DNA of 64,000 nucleotides from Bacteroidota bacterium (GTDB lineage Bacteria > Bacteroidota > Bacteroidia > SXHM01): the NCBI GenBank assembly GCA_947478465.1, contig CANJWH010000004.1, positions 1-64,000 of the forward strand. Direction: 5' to 3'. The position numbers were made by a program, and so were the translations under genes. The notes beneath the pieces were generated by a model. That model made no database searches. It saw only the letters and a list, made by a program, of their open reading frames with translations, and was not told where the DNA came from. Positions 26,633 through 35,345 of the stretch are shown piece by piece. Positions within the stretch are counted from its first letter, which is position 1. Each line of letters begins with the position of its first letter.

Positions 26633-29091
26633 TTCTTTTGTTCTTTTTTCTTTAGTAGATTTAAAAATCCACCTTCCTTTTTATCGCTATCTTCCTCGTA
26701 ATATCCATACCCGTAACCATAGCCGTATCCATAACCATAGCCGTATCCATAACCTCCGTAACCATACCCTCCATATCCATATCTGCCCCTTTCCATATCA
26801 ACGCCATTCAGAATTACAGATAGTTTTTTTATTTTATTTTCCTCAATAATATGGTTGATGTTTTCTATAAATTGACGTTTAGAATAATGAGAACGGACAA
26901 TGTAAAGTGGATAATCTGATTTTTGCATATTAGCAATACCATCGGTTACTATACCAATTGGAGGATTATCTATAATTACAATATCATAAAGCGTTTTTAA
27001 GTGCACAAGAAGGTTGTCCATTTCCTGACTGATAATTAACTCAGAGGGATTGGGAGGAATTGGACCAGCTGTTATGAAGTCTAAATTATCAAGTGTGCTC
27101 TTTTGTATACACTCTTCAGGACTAGTCTGATTAATAAGAATGGTACTCATTCCTTTTGTATTTGAAACGCCAAACCCAACGTGAATTTTTGGTTTGCGCA
27201 TATCCAAGTCAATAATTACAACTTTGTTTCCAGCAAAAGCAAGAATTCCCCCAAGATTAATAGCTACAAATGTTTTTCCTTCACCTGAAATTGTTGATGT
27301 TACAGATATAATCTTAGCACCTTTTTCATTTGAAATAAATTGAAGGTTAGTTCTTATCGATCGGAATGCCTCAGAAATCATTGATTTTGGACTTTTGTCA
27401 ACAAGGAGTTGTGATACGGGGATATCTTTGGTGTATTTTGGAACAATACCAAGTATTGGCGCAGACGTGTGACGTTGAATGTCATTTATTGTCACAATAT
27501 CATTATGCAAAATATATCTTACAATAATTAATCCAATGCTTAATACGGCTCCTCCTGCAATAAATAGATAAATTACAAGGTTTGTGTTGGGGGAAACCGG
27601 ATTGGTTGGAGTTTTAGCAGTTTCAAGAATGATATTATTGGAAACATAACCAGCCCTTGAAATAGCAAATTCAGCTTTTTTAGTAACAAGATTATTGTAA
27701 AAATTTTCGTTTATCTGATAAATCCTTTGTAATCGCGCAAGTTCAATTTCATTATATTCGGTTTTCCCATCTTGTCTTACAGGGATAATATTTTTTTCGT
27801 ATTCTTTAATCTTTGCTTTAAGTTCACTAATTTTTTCTTTAATTCTGTTTTTTGACGCAGAAAGACTTTCTGAAAGTAATTTTTTCTGAATAGCTATCTT
27901 GTAATCAAGGGAACGGATTTGTTCACTATTTTTAGTTACTATATATTGTATTTGTTCTCTTTCTAGTAATAATGATTGCAAAGAGTTTAATTGCGTAGAA
28001 ACAACACCGTCATTATCAGATCCGGCTATTAATGAAACAAGGCTGTATACATCAAGACTATTATTTGAAGCAACTTCTGCTTCAATTTTACTGTAAATGT
28101 TAAGATTATATTCAAGTTTAATCAAATCCTCTTCAAAACTTTCAATTCTGCTAAGGAAATCTGGTAGGGGTTTCAAATCGAAAGTTTTAATATCATCCGA
28201 TTTAATGTTGTAGCGATCTTTAAAATCTTGAATTTCATTTTCAGTTTCATATAAACGATCATATACCATTCCAAGTTGGTTGTCAATAAAAACGATAACA
28301 TTATCAGCGCTTTCGCCCTTCTTTTCCTTGTCAAAAATCAAAAATTCAGAACCAATAGCGTTAGCTATATCAGATGCCTTTTTTGCATTATTATCTTTTG
28401 TTGTTATCTGAATTGTGCGGGCTTTTTCATTTAATATTATAATTTCAAGTTGGCTTAAATATCTGGGAACAATAGATCCCGGATCGTAAATAGTGAAAAA
28501 GAATTGATTATTTGATTCTTGTTTCTGTGCATCTAATTTCTTATATTCTTCAATGGTAACTTTAAACTTTGCATGTTCAGTTATAAGAGTATCTGATAAC
28601 AAAAAATCCTTACTTAGTTGATTGTTCCCTATAGTATAAGAAATGGTTGCTTTTGTTTTGTCAATAAATTCAATATTTACAGGTATATTGTAAATTTCAG
28701 AACTAACAATAATATATTCAACTTTGTATGCAGAGTTTTTATATTGTTCAGAACTTAGCACAGTTCCTTTTGTGAAATATCCAATATCAAGTGGAAGAGT
28801 TGATAATGTTCTCTGAATAAAAATAGGTGATCGCAACAACTCAATATCTTTATAATTATACTCTTGATAGATATTTGTGGTTTGGAGTATTTTTCCTGCA
28901 TTGTCATCAAAACCAAGCTGAATGATGGAACTTGCTTTATACTCAGGTTGTGTATAGCGCAGATAAACAAAAGCTATAAGTGCACAGAATGCAAAAAACA
29001 ATATTGACCAAATAATGCTTTTCTTTGCTGTACTAACAAGCAGCCCAAGGTCAAAATCATCATTTATTGGCGATATTTTTTTTACTGCCAT
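26629..29091 (-). CDS. Wzc-type polysaccharide co-polymerase/tyrosine autokinase
   Basis: Controls chain length and export of capsule or exopolysaccharide. One membrane helix near the N-terminus (about 28-48) and a second at about 505-528 bracket a periplasmic Wzz domain with long coiled coils. The cytoplasmic BY-kinase follows: Walker A near 600-608 (SGEGKTFVAINLG), Walker A' VIIDLDMRKP and Walker B DIVIIDNPP. The C-terminus ends in a (GY)n tail (about 14 Tyr) before an acidic/Lys-rich end; Tyr clusters of this kind are the autophosphorylation site. The Wza-type gene lies 3 bases upstream. Confidence 0.95.
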   Translation of the reverse strand: MAVKKISPINDDFDLGLLVSTAKKSIIWSILFFAFCALIAFVYLRYTQPEYKASSIIQLGFDDNAGKILQTTNIYQEYNYKDIELLRSPIFIQRTLSTLPLDIGYFTKGTVLSSEQYKNSAYKVEYIIVSSEIYNIPVNIEFIDKTKATISYTIGNNQLSKDFLLSDTLITEHAKFKVTIEEYKKLDAQKQESNNQFFFTIYDPGSIVPRYLSQLEIIILNEKARTIQITTKDNNAKKASDIANAIGSEFLIFDKEKKGESADNVIVFIDNQLGMVYDRLYETENEIQDFKDRYNIKSDDIKTFDLKPLPDFLSRIESFEEDLIKLEYNLNIYSKIEAEVASNNSLDVYSLVSLIAGSDNDGVVSTQLNSLQSLLLEREQIQYIVTKNSEQIRSLDYKIAIQKKLLSESLSASKNRIKEKISELKAKIKEYEKNIIPVRQDGKTEYNEIELARLQRIYQINENFYNNLVTKKAEFAISRAGYVSNNIILETAKTPTNPVSPNTNLVIYLFIAGGAVLSIGLIIVRYILHNDIVTINDIQRHTSAPILGIVPKYTKDIPVSQLLVDKSPKSMISEAFRSIRTNLQFISNEKGAKIISVTSTISGEGKTFVAINLGGILAFAGNKVVIIDLDMRKPKIHVGFGVSNTKGMSTILINQTSPEECIQKSTLDNLDFITAGPIPPNPSELIISQEMDNLLVHLKTLYDIVIIDNPPIGIVTDGIANMQKSDYPLYIVRSHYSKRQFIENINHIIEENKIKKLSVILNGVDMERGRYGYGGYGYGGYGYGYGYGYGYGYGYGYYEEDSDKKEGGFLNLLKKKEQKK
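26698..26781. repeat. Hexanucleotide-like coding repeat for the (Gly-Tyr)n kinase tail
   Basis: The minus strand reads as alternating GGN and TAY codons, so the DNA repeats about every 6 bases with synonymous third-base changes. It encodes the Tyr-rich tail of the Wzc-type kinase. Tracts like this can gain or lose units by slippage. Confidence 0.8.
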
Positions 29092-29094
29092 AAA

Positions 29095-29877
29095 TTATTT
29101 TCCAAATTGTGTGGCAAGCCCGTAAATCAAAAGTGCTGTGCTTATCAGCGATAAATATGGCGCTATCAGAGCAAGAGTTTTTGTTACAGCCTCTTTACGC
29201 GTCTCGATATAGATGATGTCATTTCCCTGCATTACAAGATCATAATTCTTTATTCCTTCTAAAGAAGAAAGATTAATCATATAAACTTCCGGATTTTTTA
29301 GGTCACCTCTTATTATTTTTATCTGATCAGCTTTAGCATTAGTAGGCATTCCACCAATGGTTGCCAGCACCTCAAAAAGTGTGGTGTTATCATTTATAAG
29401 TGTGACAACTTTTGTGTTTCCGCCAGCAAAAACCATCACTCTTCTATTATTTACTTTTAGCATTACAAATGGTTTGTGATAATACTCAGCAAACAATTCT
29501 TCCAGCATCATTTCCATTTGTCTTACTGTTAATCCTTTTACATAAGTTCTGCCTACTACAGGGAGTTTTATGAAGCCATCATATTCAACTGTATATGTTC
29601 CACCGCCTCCGCTTTGTTGTCCTTGATTACCTTGAGACTGAGTTCCGCTTCCAGATGATGCCGTTGTACCTATATTTATTAACTGAAAGCCGTCATTGGC
29701 AAAAAGTTGAAAAGAAATAATGTCATTTGGAGCTATTTTATATTCACGGTCAATCTTATCAGAAAACTGCGCATAGGGATATTCGTCACCTGTTTGCAAC
29801 ATCCTATCTCGATTAACAAGCTTGCATGAGCTAAAACTTATGATGATTATGAAAAATGAAATTAATCTTGTCTGCAT
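29095..29877 (-). CDS. Polysaccharide export lipoprotein (Wza family)
   Basis: Outer-membrane export channel component of 260 residues. Signal peptide with lipobox SFSSC (Cys18). Poly_export domain starts with EYKIAPNDIISFQLF, followed by SLBB-type ligand-binding loops (VEYDGFIKLPVVGRTYVKGL, IRGDLKNPEVYMINLSS). A C-terminal helix (ALIAPYLSLISTALLIYGLA) is typical of Bacteroidota Wza homologues. It precedes the Wzc-type kinase by 3 bases, the usual export pair order. A Gly/Ser/Gln-rich insert (about 79-93) separates the first strands. Confidence 0.93.
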   Translation of the reverse strand: MQTRLISFFIIIISFSSCKLVNRDRMLQTGDEYPYAQFSDKIDREYKIAPNDIISFQLFANDGFQLINIGTTASSGSGTQSQGNQGQQSGGGGTYTVEYDGFIKLPVVGRTYVKGLTVRQMEMMLEELFAEYYHKPFVMLKVNNRRVMVFAGGNTKVVTLINDNTTLFEVLATIGGMPTNAKADQIKIIRGDLKNPEVYMINLSSLEGIKNYDLVMQGNDIIYIETRKEAVTKTLALIAPYLSLISTALLIYGLATQFGK

Positions 29878-29909
29878 TGCCTTGTACTCAACAAAAGTTT
29901 ACAAAAATA

Positions 29910-31130
29910 TCATTTTTTAGTAAACATGGTACGTTTACTATTCTCTTTGGCAAGAAGAGTAAAATACAAGTTTTCCATATCTTTTGTAAGGCGGGTGTAA
30001 TGATATTTCTCTTTCACAAAACCCCAACCTTTTGCACTCATATTTAATCGAAGGGCATCATCTTCAATTAGTTTCAATAGATTTTCGGTGAGTTTTGAAA
30101 TATCATTTCGTTCAGATAGCAACGCAGTAACTTCTGGAATAGTTATATTTTCTATGCCTCCAACATTGGTTGTAACTATTGGTTTGCCAGCAGCTTGCGC
30201 TTCAATCAGGCTAACCGGAGTTCCTTCATTAAGCGAAGTCATGGCAATAATATCTGAGCCGGCAGTAACCAGCTCAACATTTTTAATCCAACTTGTAAAT
30301 GTTACTGCAGCAATTTTTTCTTTCTGAGGCCAGTCAGCAATATCAAGACCTAAACTAATTGCAAAATTTTCTGTTTTTTGGCGGTCTTCTCCATCTCCAA
30401 CCACAAATGCTCTGATTTTCTTTAAAGTCTTGTCTTTTACATTTTTTATTGCTTTAAGAAACAAATCATGATTTTTCACCGGAACAATTCTGCCGACAAT
30501 TGAAATCACTATTTCATCGTCTGCAATTTTATATTTTGTTCTGAATTTTTTGCGATTCTCTTCTTTGTTTTCATTGAATTTATTCAAATCGAAACCAAGC
30601 GGAATAACTTCAATTTTTTTTGCCAAACAAATTTTATGAATTTGAGAAAGTTCTTCTTTTTGCTTTTCGCTGATAGCAATTATTTTAGAACTTCTTAGTG
30701 CGAGGTAACGCTCCACATTTTTGTAAAATTCTGTTTTCATCTTCCCGAAATAGGAATGAAATACGTGCCCGTGAAAAGTATGAACTACCACCGGAACATT
30801 CATGCTGAATGCTGCCAAACGCCCTAGTGTTCCAGCTTTTGAGGCATGTGTGTGAACTATATCGGGCTTGAATTCTTTGATAATACTTTTGAGTTTTAAG
30901 TAAGCTGCGCGGTCTTCTTTCACATCTATTTCACGCTTCATTTCAGGAATAATAAGAGGTTTTATTCCCAAATCCTCAAGAATATGTTCCGAGCCTTCCT
31001 CGGTATCATCCTTTTCCCCGCCTACTAAAAGTGTTTCAAATTCAGGTGATATATATTTTGTCAGGTAAGCAACGTTGTAAGTAGGGCCGCCAAGATTGAA
31101 ACGGTTGGCAATACGTAGAATTTTCGGCAT
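29910..31130 (-). CDS. Glycosyltransferase family 4 (GT4, GT-B fold)
   Basis: Cytoplasmic glycosyltransferase of 406 residues that builds the polysaccharide repeat. The N-domain shows FNLGGPTYNVAYLTKYI and HTHASKAGTLGRLAAF, and the GT4 middle motif is VHTFHGHVFHSYFG. The sugar-nucleotide site with the E-x7-E pattern is NEGTPVSLIEAQAAGKP. The donor and acceptor cannot be predicted. It is followed after 32 bases by the Wza gene and preceded by asnB. Confidence 0.92.
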   Translation of the reverse strand: MPKILRIANRFNLGGPTYNVAYLTKYISPEFETLLVGGEKDDTEEGSEHILEDLGIKPLIIPEMKREIDVKEDRAAYLKLKSIIKEFKPDIVHTHASKAGTLGRLAAFSMNVPVVVHTFHGHVFHSYFGKMKTEFYKNVERYLALRSSKIIAISEKQKEELSQIHKICLAKKIEVIPLGFDLNKFNENKEENRKKFRTKYKIADDEIVISIVGRIVPVKNHDLFLKAIKNVKDKTLKKIRAFVVGDGEDRQKTENFAISLGLDIADWPQKEKIAAVTFTSWIKNVELVTAGSDIIAMTSLNEGTPVSLIEAQAAGKPIVTTNVGGIENITIPEVTALLSERNDISKLTENLLKLIEDDALRLNMSAKGWGFVKEKYHYTRLTKDMENLYFTLLAKENSKRTMFTKK

Positions 31131-31175
31131 ATATCTTATTTCTCAGAGGCTTAAATATAAGAATAATTAAAAAGT

Positions 31176-33056
31176 CTAAGCCATATATTTTTTCCACCAG
31201 TGCTGAAAAACCAATAAGTTCCAGGTTAGTGTAGCAGCATCTCCTGAGTCGGTTGAAAAAAGTTTTTGTTTCAGATTTTCGATTTCAATAGGATTGAAAA
31301 CACCTTGCTCATTTATAAAATCTTTGCTTAATAGGTCATTCACAATCATTGATTTTAAACCTGTTCTGAACCATTTCAACAGCGGAACTTCAAATCCTTG
31401 TTTTCCACGATTGAAAAGCTCTTCAGGTAAATCTTTTCTGAATGTTTCTTTCAGAATTTTCTTTCCTGTTTGTGAATTAATTTTGAACTCAGAAGGCATT
31501 GAAAAAGCAAAATCAACAACTGTGTAATCTAAAAAAGGAACTCGTACTTCAAGGCTGTTTGCCATGCTCATTAAATCTACTTTTGTAAGCATATCGCCTT
31601 GCAAAACCAAATGCATATCAGTGTATAGAACTTCATTGAAATCACCGTTAGCCTTTATGTTCTTCAGAATCTCATTCTTTCGGTTATCATAATCTTCGCG
31701 TCTTTGCGACTTCGCAAGCAACTTCTCTGAACCGTCTGCATCATACCACGAAGCCCATTTCCAGTATCGTTCTTTTTCAGAAAGGTTTAATCCTTCTCCG
31801 AATTTTTGCAGTTGGCGTACTTTATTCCCAAACGCAGAATTGCGAGACTTTGGTAGTGCATTCCACACGGGGTTTAGTGTTTTTACAACATTTTCTTTCA
31901 AACCTTTTTTTCTTACTCTGAGTTCTGCTAAATGTTTATTATAACCGCCAAACATTTCATCAGCACCATCACCTGAAAGCGCAACAGTTACATGTTTGCG
32001 TGTCTGCATGCTCAGGATATTCACAGCCAAAGCAGATGAATCGGCAAAAGGTTCATCAATATAATCCAGGAAGCTGTGGAGATTTTGAAACAAATCATCA
32101 TTGCTGAGTTTGAAAACAGTATGATTGGTGTTAAATTTCTTTGCCACCAATTCAGCATATTTTGTTTCGTCAAATAGAGGCTCGTCTTTGTAGCCGATAG
32201 AAAATGTGTTCAGATGCTTGGTGTGTCGTGAAGCTAAAGCTACAACAACAGATGAATCAATTCCTCCACTGAGGAAAGCACCCAGTGGAACATCAGAAAT
32301 TAATCTTTTCTGAACAGAATTATCCAATAATTCTTCAAGTTTCTGTTTTGCTTTTTCGTAATCTTTCTCAGGATTTACAGGCGGCTGAGCAGGAATGTAA
32401 TAATATCTTTTTGTGCGGATTTCACCTTTATGGACTTCCATAAAAGTTCCTGCTTCCATCTTCTTTACATTTCTGAAAATGGAGTTTGGTGAAGGAATAT
32501 AATTGAACTGAATATATTGCCATAAGGATGTTTGATCCATTTCGCGAGGAATGCCAAACGCAAGCAAAGCTTTCATTTCTGAAGCAAACAGTAACTTGTT
32601 CTCGTCTTTGTAAATCAGTAAGGGTTTTATCCCCATCCTGTCGCGGGCGATAAAGGTTTTTTCTTCCACATTATCGTAAATTGCAAGAGCAAAAAAACCA
32701 TTTATAAATTCCAAGCATGCAGCACCGTATTTGATAAATAGGTAAAGCAAAACTTCGGTGTCGCTTGTGGAGCGCAGTGGATAGTCTTTTACTTTGTCAC
32801 GATGTTCATTAAAGTTAAAAAACTCACCGTTGAAGATGATGGTGTATCTTCCTGTTGCGTCTGTAAAAGGTTGATTGGCGACAGCGCTTGTGTCAATGAT
32901 AGCAAGCCTTCTGTGACCTAAAACGACATTGTTGTGAATGTATTTACCTTCTCCGTCAGGTCCGCGCAGAGCAAGTGTTTTCAGTGAATTATCAAGCAAG
33001 GAAAAACTTTCTTTTCCTTTTTCATTGAAAGCAATTACTCCGGTTATTCCGCACAT
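31176..33056 (-). CDS. asnB: Asparagine synthase (glutamine-hydrolysing)
   Basis: Two-domain enzyme of 626 residues. The N-terminal class II glutaminase uses Cys2 as nucleophile (MCGITGVIAF), and GEFFNFNEHR is present. The synthetase domain has the PP-loop SGGIDSSVVVALA (about 261-273) and SGDGADEMFGGY. In polysaccharide clusters AsnB-like proteins may amidate sugar or acyl groups instead of making asparagine. Here it lies between a GT4 gene and lpdA, so a glycan role is possible but not shown. It starts 1 base after the lpdA stop on the minus strand. Confidence 0.93.
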   Translation of the reverse strand: MCGITGVIAFNEKGKESFSLLDNSLKTLALRGPDGEGKYIHNNVVLGHRRLAIIDTSAVANQPFTDATGRYTIIFNGEFFNFNEHRDKVKDYPLRSTSDTEVLLYLFIKYGAACLEFINGFFALAIYDNVEEKTFIARDRMGIKPLLIYKDENKLLFASEMKALLAFGIPREMDQTSLWQYIQFNYIPSPNSIFRNVKKMEAGTFMEVHKGEIRTKRYYYIPAQPPVNPEKDYEKAKQKLEELLDNSVQKRLISDVPLGAFLSGGIDSSVVVALASRHTKHLNTFSIGYKDEPLFDETKYAELVAKKFNTNHTVFKLSNDDLFQNLHSFLDYIDEPFADSSALAVNILSMQTRKHVTVALSGDGADEMFGGYNKHLAELRVRKKGLKENVVKTLNPVWNALPKSRNSAFGNKVRQLQKFGEGLNLSEKERYWKWASWYDADGSEKLLAKSQRREDYDNRKNEILKNIKANGDFNEVLYTDMHLVLQGDMLTKVDLMSMANSLEVRVPFLDYTVVDFAFSMPSEFKINSQTGKKILKETFRKDLPEELFNRGKQGFEVPLLKWFRTGLKSMIVNDLLSKDFINEQGVFNPIEIENLKQKLFSTDSGDAATLTWNLLVFQHWWKKYMA

Positions 33057-34445
33057 TTAGAGATGTATCACTTCTCCGTAAGCAGCAGCAGCAGCCTCCA
33101 TAATTGCTTCACTCATGGTCGGGTGAGGATGAACCGTTTTTATCAACTCGTGTCCTGTTGTTTCCAGCTTACGGGCATGAACAAGTTCCGCAATCATTTC
33201 AGTTACGTTTGAGCCAATCAAATGTGCACCCAGCAACTCGCCATATTTTGCATCAAAAATCAGTTTTACAAATCCATCTGCATTGCCTCCTGCCTTTGCT
33301 TTGCCTGATGCAGTAAATGGAAATTTGCCAATCTTTAACTCATAACCAGCTTCAGTTGCTGCTTTTTCGGTGTACCCAACAGAAGCAATTTCGGGTTGAC
33401 AATAGGTGCAGCCCGGAATGTTGTTATAATCCAGAGGTTCAGGATTATGTCCTGCGATCTTCTCCACACAAATAATTCCTTCTGCGCTGGCAACGTGCGC
33501 CAATGCTTGTCCGGGCACACAATCACCGATAGCATAAATGCCCGGGATATTTGTTTGGTAATATTTGTTCACTAATATTTTTCCTTTATCAGTAGCAATA
33601 CCAACATCTTCCAATCCGATGCCTTCAAGATTTGAGGCAATTCCTAGAGCACTCAGCACAATATCTGCTTCAAGTTCTTCAATTCCCTTTTTTGTTTTTA
33701 CTTTAACCTTGCATACTTTGCCGCTTGCGTCAACTGATTCAACTGATGAATCGGTCATGATTTTTATTCCTGCTTTTTTGAAAGAACGGGCTAATTGTTT
33801 TGAAACTTCTTCATCTTCTAAAGGAACAACATTTGGCAGGAACTCAACTATTGTTACATCAACTCCAATTGCTTTGTAGAAATAAGCAAACTCAACACCA
33901 ATAGCACCTGAACCAACTACTACCATTGAATTTGGTTTCTTATCCAAAACCATCGCTTCACGGTAGCCAATGATTTTTTTACCATCTTGTTTTAAATTTG
34001 GTAATTCACGTGAACGAGCGCCTACAGCGAGAATAATGCTTGTTGCCTCATAAATAGCAGTTGTTCCGTCAGCTGCTTTTACTTCTACTTTTTTTGCAGC
34101 CTTTATTTTTCCGAATCCCTGGATAACATCTATTTTGTTTTTCTTTAAAAGAAATTGAACGCCTTTACTCATCGCGTCTGCAACACCGCGGCTACGAGTA
34201 ACTATGGCCGTTAAATCGGCCTCACCTCCTGTAACTTTTATTCCATAATCAGCGGCATGATTCAGGTATTCAAAAACCTGAGCGCTTTTCAATAAAGCTT
34301 TTGTAGGTATGCAACCCCAATTGAGGCAAACACCACCTAATTCAGATTTTTCAACTATTGCGGTTTTTAAACCAAGTTGAGCAGCTCGGATTGCTGCCAC
34401 GTATCCACCGGGTCCGCTTCCAATAACAATTAAATCGTAGTTCAT
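33057..34445 (-). CDS. lpdA: Dihydrolipoyl dehydrogenase (E3)
   Basis: FAD enzyme that reoxidises the lipoamide of pyruvate/2-oxoglutarate dehydrogenase and glycine cleavage complexes with NAD+. FAD loop IGSGPGGYVAA (9-19), redox disulfide Cys40/Cys45 in GGVCLNWGCIPTKALL, NAD loop VVGSGAIGVEFAY, and the active-site base His441 with Glu446 in HPHPTMSEAI. The length of 462 is standard. It is the first gene of a long minus-strand run but abuts asnB with no gap, a metabolically odd pairing. Confidence 0.96.
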   Translation of the reverse strand: MNYDLIVIGSGPGGYVAAIRAAQLGLKTAIVEKSELGGVCLNWGCIPTKALLKSAQVFEYLNHAADYGIKVTGGEADLTAIVTRSRGVADAMSKGVQFLLKKNKIDVIQGFGKIKAAKKVEVKAADGTTAIYEATSIILAVGARSRELPNLKQDGKKIIGYREAMVLDKKPNSMVVVGSGAIGVEFAYFYKAIGVDVTIVEFLPNVVPLEDEEVSKQLARSFKKAGIKIMTDSSVESVDASGKVCKVKVKTKKGIEELEADIVLSALGIASNLEGIGLEDVGIATDKGKILVNKYYQTNIPGIYAIGDCVPGQALAHVASAEGIICVEKIAGHNPEPLDYNNIPGCTYCQPEIASVGYTEKAATEAGYELKIGKFPFTASGKAKAGGNADGFVKLIFDAKYGELLGAHLIGSNVTEMIAELVHARKLETTGHELIKTVHPHPTMSEAIMEAAAAAYGEVIHL

Positions 34446-34505
34446 TTTTGGTTATTTAGTGGTTGCGAAAATAGGTAAAATTCAAAAGCCGTATTATTGC
34501 AGCAG

Positions 34506-35345
34506 ATGAGTTATATTTTACATAACGGAAACCTATTGCCAGCAGGAACTTTATTGTTCAGCCATGCACATCGTGCTTTCCGTTATGGCGATTCATTCTT
34601 TGAATCAGTCCGAATTAAAAATGGCAAAGCTTTGTTTGTTGAGGAGCATTGCAAGCGGTTGGATAAAACCCTTGCGGCATTGAAGATGCAGAAGCCGGGA
34701 TATTTCACTTCTGATTATTTTGCTGTTGCTGTTGAACAACTGGCAAATGCAAACGGAATAGCGCATGGGGGGAGGGCAAGACTTACATTTTACCGTGATG
34801 GTTCAGGTTTTTATCAAAGTGAAAACAATGCTGCTTCCTGGATTTTGGAGGCAGAAGCCATTCCTGATACCGAATATGTGTTGAATGAAGAAGGAATAAG
34901 TGTTGGCATTTTCCGTGAGATAAAGAAACCCTTCAATAAACTTTCAGAATTGAAAAGTGGTAATGCGCTCTTATACGTGCTTGCTTCTGAATTTACCAAA
35001 GAACAAAAACTGGATGATTGCTTGTTACTGAATGATGCCGGACGCCTTGCAGAAGCTAGTAATGCTAATGTTTTTGTTGTTAAGGATGATGTTATTTATA
35101 CTCCTTTACTATCAGAAGCGTGTCTGGATGGCGTTATGCGGATGGTGATGCTTTCTGTTGCAAAGAATGCTGGTATTGAATTGAAAGAAGTAACTATAGA
35201 AGAAAATTTTCTTAATGATGCAGATGAACTTTGGTTGACCAGTGCATCGCGTGGCATACGTTGGGTGAAGAACTGTGAAGCGAAAACATTTGGAAATAAA
35301 AGGGCTCAGGAGTTTGTTACGTTGCTGAACTCTTTTTCCAGATAG
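34506..35345 (+). CDS. PLP-dependent class IV aminotransferase (BCAT/DAAT/ADC lyase type)
   Basis: Fold-type IV PLP enzyme of 279 residues. The N-domain shows FSHAHRAFRYGDSFFESVRI. The PLP-anchoring lysine is most likely Lys150 in LSELKSGNALLY. The C-domain has LLNDAGRLAEASNANVFVV and the LTSASRGIRWV motif. Branched-chain aminotransferase, D-amino-acid transaminase and 4-amino-4-deoxychorismate lyase share this fold; the size fits the last two better. The start is set at ATG 34506; the frame opens 9 bases earlier at TTG. The last 29 bases overlap the end of the convergent nnr gene. Confidence 0.88.
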   Translation: MSYILHNGNLLPAGTLLFSHAHRAFRYGDSFFESVRIKNGKALFVEEHCKRLDKTLAALKMQKPGYFTSDYFAVAVEQLANANGIAHGGRARLTFYRDGSGFYQSENNAASWILEAEAIPDTEYVLNEEGISVGIFREIKKPFNKLSELKSGNALLYVLASEFTKEQKLDDCLLLNDAGRLAEASNANVFVVKDDVIYTPLLSEACLDGVMRMVMLSVAKNAGIELKEVTIEENFLNDADELWLTSASRGIRWVKNCEAKTFGNKRAQEFVTLLNSFSR

